Below are positions 46,549-57,625 of a stretch of DNA of 64,000 bases, piece by piece (position 1 is the stretch's first letter; each line of letters opens with the position of its first letter). The translations under genes were made by a program, and so were the position numbers. This DNA comes from Cyrtodaria siliqua (Eukaryota; Mollusca; Bivalvia; Adapedonta; Hiatellidae): NCBI GenBank assembly GCA_037043455.1, contig JAWPHD010008227.1:1-64000 (forward strand), written 5' to 3'. Under the pieces are notes generated by a model. The model saw only the letters and a program-made list of their open reading frames with translations, made no database searches and had not been told where the DNA came from.

Positions 46549-48475
46549 AACAAGAGGTCAATGACCTTGAAGCTCTACTGATTGATTTTGATTTCAGGAA
46601 GTAGTCGCTACAAACTTGTTTTTTGAAAATTTATTTTTAGCCGTGGCGGCCATCTTGAATTTCCGGCCGACCTGATATTTTGCTAGGATCAATTAGACAC
46701 CAAGAGCAACATTCCTGTGAAGTTCATGAAAATCCGTCAAGTAGTTTCAGAGGAGTAGTCGCTACAAGTTTTCATTATATAATTCTATGTAAACAAAGAT
46801 GGCCGCTGACAGCCATGTTTAACATCTAATCAAAATGATTTTTGACAAGGACCAACATCATGTAATGCTGATCATTTTAGAAAAAGTCCCATATCAATAT
46901 CACTTATAGTTTTCAAGAAGTAGTCGCTACAAACTTGCATTTTGAAAATCTATTTTTAGCCATGGCGGCCATCTTGAATTTCCGGCTGACCTGAAATTTT
47001 GCTAGGATCAATTAGACATCAAGAGCAACATTTCTGTGAAGTTTCATGAAAATCCGTCAAGTAGTTTCAGAGGAGTAGTCGCTACAAGTTTTCATTATAT
47101 AACTCTATGTAAACAAAGATGGCCACTGGCAGCCATGTTTAATGTCGAATCAAAATAATGTTCGACTCGGATAACCATCATGTCATGCTGATCATTTAAG
47201 AAAAAGTCCCATATCAATATCACTTATAGTTTTCAAGTAGTAGTCGCTACAAACTTGTATTTTGAAAATCTATTTTTAGCCATGGCGGCCATCTTGAATT
47301 TCCGGCCGACCTGAAATTTTGCTAGGATCAATGAGACATCAAGGGCAACATTTCTGTGAAGTTTCATGAAAATCCGTCAAGTAGTTTCAGAGGAGTAGTC
47401 GCTACAAGTTTTCATTATATAACTCTATGTAAACAAAGATGGCCACTGGCAGCCATGTTTAACGTCGAATCAAAATAATGTTTGACTCGGATAACCATTA
47501 TGTCATGCTGATCATTTTAGAAAAAGTCCCATATCAATATCACTTATAGTTTTTAAGAAGTAGTCGCTACAAACTTATTTTTTAAAAATCTATTTTTAAC
47601 TGTGGCAGCCATCTTGAATTTCTGGCCGATCTGAAATTTTGCTAGGATCAATTAGACATTAAGAGCAACATTCCTGTAAAGTTTCATGAAAATCCGCCAA
47701 GTAGTTTCAGAGGAGTAGTCGCTACAAGTTTTTGCTATATAACTCTATGTAAACAAAGATGGCCGCTGGCAGCCACGTTTAACGTCGAATCAAAACAATT
47801 TTTGATAAGGACCAACATCATGTCATGCTGATCATTTTAAAAAAAGTCCCATATCAATATCACTTATAGTTTTCAAGAAGTAGTCGCTACAAACTTGTAT
47901 TTTGAAAATTTATTTTTAGCCGTGGCGGCCATCTTGAATTTCCGGCCGACCTGAAATTTTGCTAGGATCATTTAGACATCAAGAGCAACATTCCTGTGAA
48001 GTTTCATGAAAATCCGTCAAGTAGTTTCAGAGGAGTAGTCGCTACAAGTTTTCATTATATAACTCTATGTAAACAAAGATGGCCACTGGCAGCCATGTTT
48101 AACGTCAAATCAAAACGATTTTCGACAAGGACCAACATCATGTCATGCTGATCATTTTAGAAAAAGTCCCATATCAATATCACTTATAGTTTTCAAGAAG
48201 TAGTCGCTACAAACATGAATTTAAAAAATCTATTTTTAGCTTTGGCGGCCATCTTGGATTTCACATCAACATGAATTTTTGCTAGGATCAACTAGACTTC
48301 ATGGGCAACATTTCTGTAAAGTTTTATGAATATCCATCCAGTAGTTTCAGAGGAGTAATCGCTACAAATAAAAGTTAACGGACGGACGGACGGACGGACA
48401 GACAGACAGACAGACAGACGGACGACGGACGCCGCACCACGGCATAAGCTCTGCTGATCTCTGATCAGTAGAGCT
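46549..48475 (+). mobile_element. E-GAT element, copy 5 (1927 bp)
   Basis: The head signal AGCTCTACTGAT (46571-46582) and tail ATCAGTAGAGCT (48464-48475) are perfect inverted repeats. A/B dimers are closely similar to copy 4. The terminal B variant is at about 48197-48350, then GGACGG/ACAG runs (48380-48428). The site is empty in copies A and B. Confidence 0.92.
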
Positions 48476-49281
48476 AAAAACAATCGAGTTTGCCGTTTGC
48501 TGAGATGACATTTAAGTGCATTTCTTTAAAAACAAAATGCCATTCTATTAAAAACAAGAGGCCAAGAGGGCTTGTGGATGCTCTACTGGTTAAAACGGCT
48601 CATATATCAAGGGTTGTCGACATAAAATTCCCATCAGTAGTTTTTTTTTTAAAACATTGCAAAAACAACAGGGATAGGATGGCCTAAGATCGCTCACCTG
48701 GTAATCATGGGCAATAAGTCTGATGTGTCTAGACTGGCATGGGCATTTTTTAATTCGTCCCACTTTCTTCTATGAATGAAATTTCATAAAAATGGGGTGG
48801 GGGGGGGGGGGGGGGGAGGTGGGGTGTGTATATTAATATTCTCAACAAATATGGTAAAGATCAGATAATAAATGAAGTAACTACAGATTTAACAAAGGAA
48901 AATACAATATAGCATTTTTCACAAATCAAGGTCATAACCTGTCGTTACTAACTAGATCTAGCTGGTTTCAAATTTATTCAAAATTTCAATGATATACCAC
49001 ACTTTGCACAACTAGACATCATACTGAGGCTTCCTGCCAAATTTTGTAGAAATCCAACAAGCCGTTTAGGAGGAGTAGCGCCGACAAGAAATTTAAAGTA
49101 AAAATGTCAAAGTGCCATAACTCCGTCATAAATCAGCAAACTGGAACAAAAGCGCAATATGCACAACTAGACATCTTACCGATGCTTCCTGCCAAGTTTC
49201 CTCGAAATCCAACAAGGCGTTTAGGAGGAGTAGCGATGACAAGAAATTGAAAAAAAAATGTCAAGGGGCCATAACTCCATT
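48476..49281 (+). repeat. Copy C: inner E-GGC head and ~156-bp cores
   Basis: The E-GGC head lies at 48553 (AACAAGAGGCCAAGAGGG, one base lost in the stem). A pure G run is at about 48798-48816. Cores with TTTAGGAGGAGTAGCG follow. Colinear with 34420-34810 plus 37201-37595 of copy A. Confidence 0.8.
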
Positions 49282-50051
49282 AACAAGCGGTCAATGACCT
49301 TGAAGCTCTACCGATAGGTTTTTGATAGCTAGATAAGCATTCCTGTGAAGTTTCATGAAAATCCGTCAAATAGTTCAGAGGAGTAGTCGCTACAAGTTTT
49401 CATTATATACTCTATGTAAACAAAGATGGCCGCTGGTGGCCATATTTAACGTCAAATCAAAATAATTTTTGACAACGATCAACATTATGTCATACTGATC
49501 ATTTTAGAAAAAGTCCCATATCAATATCACTTAACAGTTTTCAAGAAGTAGTAGCTACAAACTTGCAATTTGAAAATCTATTTTTAGCCATGGCGACCAT
49601 CTTGAATTTCCGACCAACCTGAAATGTTGCTAGGATCATTTAGACATCAAGAGCAACATTCTGTGAAGTTTCATGGCTACAAGTTTTTACTAAATAACTC
49701 AATGTAAACAAAGATGGCCGCTGCAGCCATTTTTAATGTCAAATCAAAAAGATTTTCGACAATGACCAACATCATGTCCTGCTGATCATTTTAGAAAAAT
49801 CAATATCACTTAAGAGTTTTCAAGAAGATGTCGCTACAAACTTGTTTTTTAAAAATCTATTTTTAGATTTGGTGGCCATCTTGGATTTCACATCAACATG
49901 AATTTTTGCTAGGATCAACTAGACTTAATGGGCAAGTTTCATGAAAATCCATGCAGTAGTTTCAGAGGAGTAGTCGCTACAAAAAAAAGTTTACGGACGG
50001 ACAGACGGACGACGGACACATAAGCTCTGCTGATCTCTGATCAGTAGAGAT
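49282..50051 (+). mobile_element. E-GAT element, copy 6 (770 bp)
   Basis: The head AACAAGCGGTCAATGACCT carries GCTCTACCGAT; the tail ends GATCAGTAGAGAT (50051), so both signals are slightly decayed. There are about four monomers with small deletions, including the terminal B variant (about 49840-49965). Confidence 0.87.
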
Positions 50052-50104
50052 AAAAATCAACGAACCGGAAAAAATAGGCACATCAATGCTTCCTGCTAAC
50101 ACAA

Positions 50105-50369
50105 CGTCATAAATTAAAACAAAACAATAATGAAATAAGAAAATGTTAAAAAAAAAATTAAATAAAAAAAAAAAATTAAATAATAATCAAAAAAAAAAAA
50201 TAATAAAAAAAATAAAAATGAAATAATCAAAAAAAAAAAATAATACAAAAAATAAAATGACTAAATATTATAAATAATAACAAAAAAAATAAATAAAAAA
50301 ATATATAAAAACAACAAAAAAAAAAAAAATAAAAAAAAAAAATAAAAAAAAATTAATTTTTTTTTTTAA
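50105..50369 (+). repeat. A-rich low-complexity tract
   Basis: Almost pure A/T with long A runs, expanded relative to the matching tract of copy B (41805-41925). It hosts the PIF-like insertion. Confidence 0.85.
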
Positions 50370-50372
50370 TAA

Positions 50373-52117
50373 GGCCAAACAAAATGAATACTTCGTTTCC
50401 GCTAACGTCTTGAAAAAAAAGGTAGGTAGGTAGGCACAACTTTTTTTTTCTTTTTTCTTTTTTTTCTACGCGATATAAAATAGTAGGATTTTATAGGTTA
50501 CTTTTTCTACGTAATATCATTGTATTTCAATATATGTTGTATTAAAACATACTTTATTGAATAAATGAATATAAACTGAAACAAGTTTAAAAAAGATTTG
50601 TTGTCTCTTTATTTCACCCTAAAATAAACATCATAATATTTAAAAAAATCCATATAAACCTCTAGAACAAGTTCAATATTAAATGAGCTAGAACAGGTCC
50701 CAGTATCATGAATAAACTTAAGTTGAGATTTTAACTCGACTCAAAATGTCTTTATCAAATAGTAACCGAAATAATTCTTTTACATTAATATATGGAAAAT
50801 TAGTAGAGTTTGTTGTTATACTTTAACTCAAGTACTCAAATTGTTACTCTATAAATATAATTTATTTTACCAAGATTTAAGAAAATGAATTTGAGATGGT
50901 CTCGAATATTTCAGATCCGACTCAAATACATTTTCTTCTTTGTTTTCCAAGCAACTGTAGATTTTCACAATAACTTTTCACAATATCAGTAAAAGATCTA
51001 TATACAATGATTTCCAGCAAAATTAAAATGATCCAATACAATATTAACTCAGAATTGTAATGTCAAAGACAAGTTGAGTTGAGTCTGAGTTGAAAAGTTG
51101 AGTTGTTTCGTGATATTGGGACCAGACTGGAGTATTAAACAAGAGTTAAAAGACTAACTGCATACATGTGTTACATTTTCACCAAACTGCAATTTTGATT
51201 ATTATGACTTTAATTAATATAGCAAAATCAACTTGTCTATCCAGTAAATACTTGACTGCTGTTCTCTCCAGCCTTAATTAGAACAATGGTATTTTTAAAT
51301 TGATGTCGGGTACATAGCAAAAACATAATACAATTTCAATATTAAAATAGTGTATTGTATTAAACGAGACTTCTCTGATTTTGATTGTTGTGTTATGTTG
51401 TAAAAACAGTTTAAATACTCTGACATTTTTGAAGCTCACATCTCAGAGATTTTCCAAATCTACAAATATGCTTCCTTCTTTGCATGCCCGTCCCTAGAAC
51501 TTTTCATGTGGGTAAAACACCCGGAAAAATAGTCTTGGAGAACACTGTCAGATGGTTTGTCTAATTAAATTTAATGACTTTTCTTGTTAACAGTTTTGCC
51601 AAATGGACGCTGTGTGATAGGAATTTTGCCTGAATCTTTGCATGAGTGGAACCAGAAACAGTGAAAGTAGGGCCAGATTTCTCGAAATTTTCGCTGGGTT
51701 GCACACCGTGATATTCCGAAAAAATTATTCTGCTTGAATTCTTAATTGGGTACAGTTTTTTCAATCCAGGAAAATGTCTGCATTTGTCAAACGTATCCAG
51801 CAGTAAACTTGTTGCCATGTCGTTTAAATTAGGGACGAACTTGTTCCAACAGATCTGACAACGAAATTTTCCAAAAAACATTGTCACATATATGACCGTA
51901 AGGACACCTGCATCGGTAGACGCTTTATTGACATGTGTTTCAAGTATCGGGACGACTAATTACCGGAAAGATTTATATTATGCGGAAAGGAATAGAAAAG
52001 AGCAAAAACGATCGAACATATTTTTTATTACAAAAACGGTGAAAAAAACTGTAGGGTCGGCGGAAAAAAATAGGGTCGGTCGGGTTAGCGGAAACAGAGT
52101 ATTCATTTTGTTTGGCC
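50373..52117. mobile_element. PIF/Harbinger-like DNA transposon (1745 bp)
   Basis: Inverted terminal repeats of 34 bp (50373-50406 and 52084-52117) match at 32 positions and start GGCCAAACAAAATGAATAC. They are flanked by a 3-bp duplication TAA (50370-50372 and 52118-52120). A GGC-type terminus with a TWA duplication is characteristic of PIF/Harbinger. The inside is low-copy and AT-rich, with one 108-codon minus frame. It lacks room for a full transposase plus the Myb-like partner, so it is probably non-autonomous. It lies in the A-rich part of copy C. Confidence 0.85.
51561..51887 (-). CDS. Hypothetical 108-residue protein inside the PIF-like transposon
   Basis: This intact frame starts MTMFFGKFRCQICWNKF and has one CxxC pair near residues 10-13, but no second metal-binding pair is evident. 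The middle is mixed and the end is basic (LLTRKVIKFN). It begins about 230 bp inside the right terminal repeat, reading inward, where a Harbinger gene could start. I do not recognise a transposase DDE motif, a Myb-like domain or a YqaJ motif. It may be a first exon, a remnant of a second transposon gene, or chance. Downstream on the minus strand is AT-rich sequence with several AATAAA-like sites, but no clear intron boundaries were found. Confidence 0.3.
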   Translation of the reverse strand: MTMFFGKFRCQICWNKFVPNLNDMATSLLLDTFDKCRHFPGLKKLYPIKNSSRIIFSEYHGVQPSENFEKSGPTFTVSGSTHAKIQAKFLSHSVHLAKLLTRKVIKFN

Positions 52118-52410
52118 TAAATATAATATCTATTTAAAAACAAACAAACACCAACAAATTTACTAATAATGAAAAAAAAAAAGGCAAAACATCTGGTAAA
52201 GTTTGGTAAAAATCAGATGAAAAAAATGAAAGCCCTATCGTATTAACAAGGCAAAATATAGCATTTTTAACTAAATCAAGGGCCATAACTCTGCTGTTAT
52301 TGGTCCGATCTAGCTGGTTTTCGAACTTGTGCGAGCTTTCATTGATATTAATTATCTGGTAAAGGTTGTTACAGATCGGATGAAAATGAAGGCCTCTGGC
52401 CAGTAGAGCT

Positions 52411-54438
52411 AACAAGAGGCCCAAGAGGGCCTGTGGACGCTCTACTGGCTTACATGGCTCTTATATCAATGCAGCGAGTGACTGACAATTACATTTTTTG
52501 AAATTTTCGGGCAAAAAACAGCTTTTTAACTAAATCAAGGGGCATAACTAAAGAATCTATTAAAGTTTGGTAAAGATCAGATGAAAAATGAAGGCCATAC
52601 CATATTAACGAGGCAAAATATAGCATTTTAAACTAAATCAAGAGAAATTCAAAAAGAAATATGAAAAAAAAGGAATAATTTCAAAAAAACAAGTCTATGT
52701 AAAACTGTGGCCCACGGGGGCGGGGTCAAATTTGACCACAGGTTCAGCATTTGAACAAACTTAGTAGAGGACCATAAGCTGATGCTAATGTAATACATGA
52801 GAGCTCTGTGCCATGTGGATCCAGAGAAGAAGAATTTTTTCAGTTTTTACCTATACAAGCCTATGTAAAACTGTGACCCCCGGGGTGGGGTCAAATGTGA
52901 CCCCTGGGTCACCATTAGAACAAACTTGGTAGAGGACCAAAATCTTATAGTAAATACAAAATTTTAAACCTCTGGCTCTTGCAGTTTCAGGGAAGATTTT
53001 TTTTTTTCCTAAATATATATGTATATATAAAACTGTTACCCCCGGGGCGCGTTCAAATTTGACACCAGGGTCACCATTTGAACAAACTTGGTAAAGGACC
53101 ATAAGCTGATGCTACATGTAATACATGAGACCTCTGTGCCATGTGGTTCCAGAGAAGAAGAATATTTTCAGTTTTTCCCTATACAAGCCTATGTAAAACT
53201 GTGACCCCTGGGTCACCATTTGAACAAACTTGGTAGAAGACCACAAGCTTATAGCAAATGCAAAATATTAAACCTCTGGCTCTTGCAGTTTCAGAGAAAA
53301 AGATTTTTTAAGTTTTTCCCTGTACATGTCTATGTAAAACATGTGACCATTGGGGCGGGACTAAATGTGACCCGAGGGTCACCATTTGAACAAACTTGGT
53401 AAAGGACCATAAGCTTATAGTAAATGCAAAATATCAAACCTCTGGCTGTTGTAGTTTCCGAGAAGAAGATGAAGAAACAAATCCTATATAAGTATGTAAA
53501 ATGATGACCCCGAGGGCGGGGACAAATTTGACCCCACGGTCACCATTTGAACAAACTTAGTAGAGGACCATAAGCTGATGCTACATGTAATACATGAGAG
53601 CTCTGTGCCTTGTGGTTTCAGAGAAGAAGATTTTTTAAAGTTTTTTCCTATATGTCTATATGAAAAACATGCAAAACCTCAATATACAAACTTTGGACCC
53701 ACGAGGCGCGGACTTTATTTGAACAAACTTGATAGTCTAGGCGTTGGCGATCATTTTAAAAGAAAAACTGTTGAAATCTGTCCAGCGGTTCTGAAGAAGA
53801 AGATTTTTTAACGTTTCGACCATATATGGTAATGGCAGCCATCCTGGATGTAGCTCTGACCTAATTTTAACAAATCTAAAAAGCATTCATCTAAGGATCA
53901 TCCATTTAAAAATAAGCATTTATGTAAAACTGTGACCCCCATTGCGGGGCCAGATGCGACCCCAGGGTCACCATTTGAACAAAACTGGTAAAGGACCAAC
54001 AGCAAAATATTAAATCTCTGGCTCTTGCAGTTTCAGAGAAGAAGATTTTTTGTTTTTCCCTATACATGTCTATGTAAAACATGTGACCCTTGGGGCGGGG
54101 CCAAATGTGACCCCAAAAGAAAAACTGTTGAAATCTGTCCAGCGGTTTTGGAGAAGAAGATTTTTTAAGGTTTCGACCATATATGGTAATGGCAGCCATC
54201 TTGGATGTAGCGCTGACCTAATTTTAACAAATCTAAAAAGCATTCATCTAAGGATCATCCATGTGAAGTTTGGTCAAAATTAGCCAAGCGGTTTCTGAGG
54301 AGAAGCGGTTTCTGAGGAGAAGTCGTTTGAAGAAAAGTTAACGCACGACAGACGGACGACAGACGGACGACGGACGGACGACGGACGACGGACAACACAG
54401 CATCCCATAAGCTCTGCTGGCCCTTGGCCAGTAGAGCT
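52411..54438 (+). mobile_element. E-GGC element, complete copy inserted at another E-GGC 3' end (2028 bp)
   Basis: The head AACAAGAGGCCCAAGAGG (52411) follows directly after GCCAGTAGAGCT of the host element. A GGATGAAAAATGAA unit precedes ~166-bp GTGACC units (52690-53650). The terminal unit appears twice (53740-53905 and 54115-54300), with an intervening partial GTGACC unit. A small duplication AGCGGTTTCTGAGGAGA lies at 54288-54321. The GACGGACGACGG run and hairpin GCTGGCCCTTGGCC end at 54438. Confidence 0.9.
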
Positions 54439-55321
54439 AAAAATCATCAGCTCCAAAAAGTAGGTCAAGGTCACAGATAAAATCCAGGCATCCAAAAAAA
54501 ATATGCACTACCGAAGACAACAACTATGTCAAAATAGAATATGTTTTCTTCCAAAGATTAAAGCTATAAATTACGTTTAAAACATCTAGTGTATAATTCT
54601 AGTTCATGAGAAAGTGATGTAAATGTAACAATTAAAGTTATCTGCCCTTTGCTTGGATGGTGAAGGTCACATCCACATTTGCTTTGTCACGTTGCAATGT
54701 ACCACTCAAGATACGACTATAAGCAAAGTTTGAAAGGTCTTAGTGCATACAGTTTGTGAAAAGTGACCTAAACGCCAAAGTTGAAGGTAAAAAATATAAG
54801 GTTATCTGCCCATGCTTGGATGGTGAAGGTCACATCCACATTTGCTTTGTCACGTTGCAATGTACCACTCAAGATACGACTATAAGCAAAGTTTTAAAGG
54901 TCTAGTGCATACAGTTTGTGAAAAAGTGACCTGAACGCAAAAGTTGAACCTAAAAATTAGTAAGTTTTCTGCCCTTTGCTTGGAGGGTCAAGGTCACTTC
55001 CACATTTGCTTTGTCACGTTGCCATGTACCACCTGAGATACAACTATAAGCAAAGTTTCAAAGGTCTAGTGCATACAGTTTGTGAAAAAGTGACCTAAAT
55101 GCAAAACTTGAACCTAAAAATTAGTAAGTTATCTGCCCTTTGCTTGGAGGGTCAAGGTCACTTCCACATTTGCCACCCATGATACAACTATAAGCAAAGT
55201 TTGAAAGGTCTAGTGCATACAGTTTGTGAGAAAACAACCCAAACGCAAAACTTGAATGTTGACGCCGCCGCTGCCGGAAAAGCAACACCTATGTCTCTTT
55301 TTTTCTTGGAAAAGGCGAGAC

Positions 55322-55410
55322 AAAAACAACTCATGTGAGCCATTGGTTCATGAGAAGAAGTCGTTTAAAGATGTTTTTTATTTTTAGTCAATATTTTGGC
55401 CAGTAGAGCT
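55322..55410 (+). mobile_element. E-GGC tail remnant
   Basis: TCATGAGAAGAAGTCGTTTAAAG and the end TTGGCCAGTAGAGCT (55396-55410) match the last part of E-GGC. The ACGG run and first hairpin arm are absent. Confidence 0.65.
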
Positions 55411-55675
55411 AAAGATCACTTCATTCTACATAAATCTGAAGGTAACTAGACGGGGTTGTTTTTGTAACATAAAATATGTCTCCCCCACACTCTCAGTGTA
55501 ATTGACAAACATCATGGATATGTACCTGTTTAGACTAAGGATATACTGATCTAATGGCTACCGGGCATGAAATGCTTGGTTTACTGTGATTATAGTGCAG
55601 TCTATGCCAGTGAATGGTTTTCATGCACTGCTGTTACACTATAGTCATGCCCTCTCATACTGTAGTCCATGTGCA

Positions 55676-55965
55676 TATGACCTTGGACCTCTAAGTGTGA
55701 CCTTGACCTTAAACAGACTGGCTGGAAGTTGCGCTCTGCACATCGTCTCGATATGGTGAAAAAAAATTCCAAATTATTTCAAAATCCCTCAAGCGATTCA
55801 AGAGATATGGTGGAGACCAACGTGGACAGACACAAAATATAGTGCATATGACCTTCAACCTCTAAGTGTAATCTTGACATTGAATGGACGTGGCTGGAAG
55901 TTGCACTCTGCACGTCATCTCGATATGGTGAACAGTTGTGCCAAGTTATTTCATACATACATGTG
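55676..55965 (+). repeat. Two units of the TGACC-rich core repeat
   Basis: CATATGACCTT..CCTCTAAGTGT, GGCTGGAAGTTGC.CTCTGCAC.TC and TCTCGATATGGTGAA occur twice, ~177 bp apart. They share TGCCAAGTTATTTCA and AAATCCCTC with the 12.6-16.1 kb array, but are less decayed. Confidence 0.78.
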
Positions 55966-56904
55966 GGGAGACATAATTGTTTTCAAACAATCTTTTAATT
56001 CTGACAATTAACATCTACATTATACTTACAATAGGTATTGTTCTCTTGTGACAGTCTCTTCTCTTACGCATCCCATACACTGGACTCGGACATTAGGCTT
56101 CCCATACGCTGGACTCCAACACAAAGTCTCCTAAATGAAATGTATGTTCTATCAATTTATATAATATATTGAGGGAAAAAAGTTTAGCAAATTTTTAGAT
56201 GAAATAATATTGTATACAAGATATACCGACATTTTGGGACTTTACTGGCTTCAAGACCGCTACTTTCATTTATACGTTTCTTCATTAAGATGTTCGACTG
56301 TTATTGATGTCTGTTTAATAAAATACTGTGTCTATAGCAGTAGTTTCTTGATTTTACAACCAAAAATGTATTTTTTCCAGGGTGCAAAAACAACTTGCTA
56401 AACTTTTTTCCCTCGGTATAGTAATTTATAATAATACGTCTTCTGCAGCAATCATGATAATCAATGTGTCTGTATATGGACAGTTTGAAGCGACCATATT
56501 TATTTGCTTTAAATGGATCTAGTTAGTGTAGGGAAGGTGCGTCTCAAGAACATAATGTTTCTGTTAAAAGTAATTTGGTCTTTATATGTTAATAGGTTAA
56601 AACTTTAAAGGGACACACGGCAATATTGATTTCTTTTAGACTCGTGGCATCTGTTAGTTTTTTTAACATAGGTTGCATATTTCCAAATCAGTATTTCTTT
56701 GAATAGTTTAAAGCAATTTTTTCTTAAGTATATTACTAATTGTTGATTATTGTTGATTAAACTGCACCAATACTATTTTTAAATGAATGGCAGAATAATG
56801 AAAACACATTCAAAAACTAAAAATATTTAAAAAAAGAGTCTAAGTTGACAAGCTTACAAACAAAACTTTAAACAAATTTTCTAAATATAACCGGGCCATA
56901 ATTG
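55966..56904. other. Unique AT-rich region, no gene supported
   Basis: A short TCCCATAC..CTGGACTC repetition lies at 56066-56116. A 63-codon frame (56210-56401) shows no domain. Confidence 0.45.
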
Positions 56905-56915
56905 TGTTAAAATGA

Positions 56916-57162
56916 TTTGTATGGTGTTTTACGTCATTTTCAACACATATCAAGGTTATATATGACAGTTGATTTTTTTTGTGGCGGAGGCAGACCATCC
57001 ACTTTTCCTGGGTAGAACCAGTACTGTACACCTCCCACCATCCGTAAGAATCAACACTTCCTCACTTACAAGTCGAGCTCCCAGTGGGATTCGAACCCGC
57101 AGCGGTGAGAGGCAAAGGTTTACAATGCAATGTATTCAACCATTCGGCCACGGAGACGCTTT
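56916..57162 (-). mobile_element. tRNA-derived SINE with 11-bp target duplication
   Basis: The minus-strand head reads GCGTCTCCGTGGCCGAATGG (A box), and the B box GGTTCGAATCCC lies at about 57086-57097. The core has GGTTCTACCCAGG, and the tail reads GACGTAAAACACCATACAAA. The duplication TGTTAAAATGA is exact (56905-56915 and 57163-57173). The overlapping 72-codon plus frame is SINE-derived. Confidence 0.92.
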
Positions 57163-57520
57163 TGTTAAAATGAAGCAAGAGTTGTAGATCATGGCTGTCT
57201 GTTCTCTAATGGTGCTAAACACATTTGTGAAGGTTCAATCCATTATGTAGTTTCAGAGATACAAGCTTACATACCAAACTTTAACCAAAGGACTACGTAC
57301 GATAAGAGCCGTATTTGGCCCCAGGATTTGTGAAAATTTCAAACGTGGAAATTCAAGATAAAAATGTAATACATTTCCAGATAAATGTTTAATCTGTTTA
57401 TAATAATGCAAAATAATATTCAAAACTGTATCTAACGGGGCAACATTGTGCCTTGAATGCAGTCAGGTAGGTCGTTTTGAGCAAAATACGTGGAAAACGG
57501 CCATTATAAACGTCACCTGT

Positions 57521-57625
57521 AAAATAAACCAAAACGGCATCCCAGAGATATTTCCAGAATTCGTGCATAATGGTAATCCATAACAAGCCTATAAATATCT
57601 CTGGGATGCCGTTTTGGTTTATTTT
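57521..57625. repeat. Perfect 33-bp inverted repeat (fold-back)
   Basis: The arms 57521-57553 and 57593-57625 are exact reverse complements (starting AAAATAAACCAAAACGGC), with a 39-nt loop. Beyond the arms the pairing continues imperfectly with ACAGGTGA/ACAGATGA. It may be a small MITE core or a hairpin RNA. No protein-coding content. Confidence 0.9.

Larger units (their letters stand above)
46446..55321 (+). mobile_element. Copy C: E-GCCT/E-GGC element expanded to 8.9 kb by four nested insertions
   Basis: The E-GCCT head ACAAGAAATCCGTGGATTC starts at 46446. The inner E-GGC element has its head at 48553 and tail GCCAGTAGAGCT ending at 52410. The E-GCCT 164-bp units (GTCACGTTG at 54686, 54849 and 55013) and tail AAAAGGCGAGAC end at 55321. 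Removing E-GAT 46549-48475, E-GAT 49282-50051, PIF-like 50373-52117 and E-GGC 52411-54438 leaves sequence colinear with copy B. Confidence 0.85.

Noticed and set aside
56969..57187. 72-codon frame containing PSGIRTRSGERQ
   Set aside because: It lies wholly within a tRNA-derived SINE. This peptide is a common false prediction from the B-box region.
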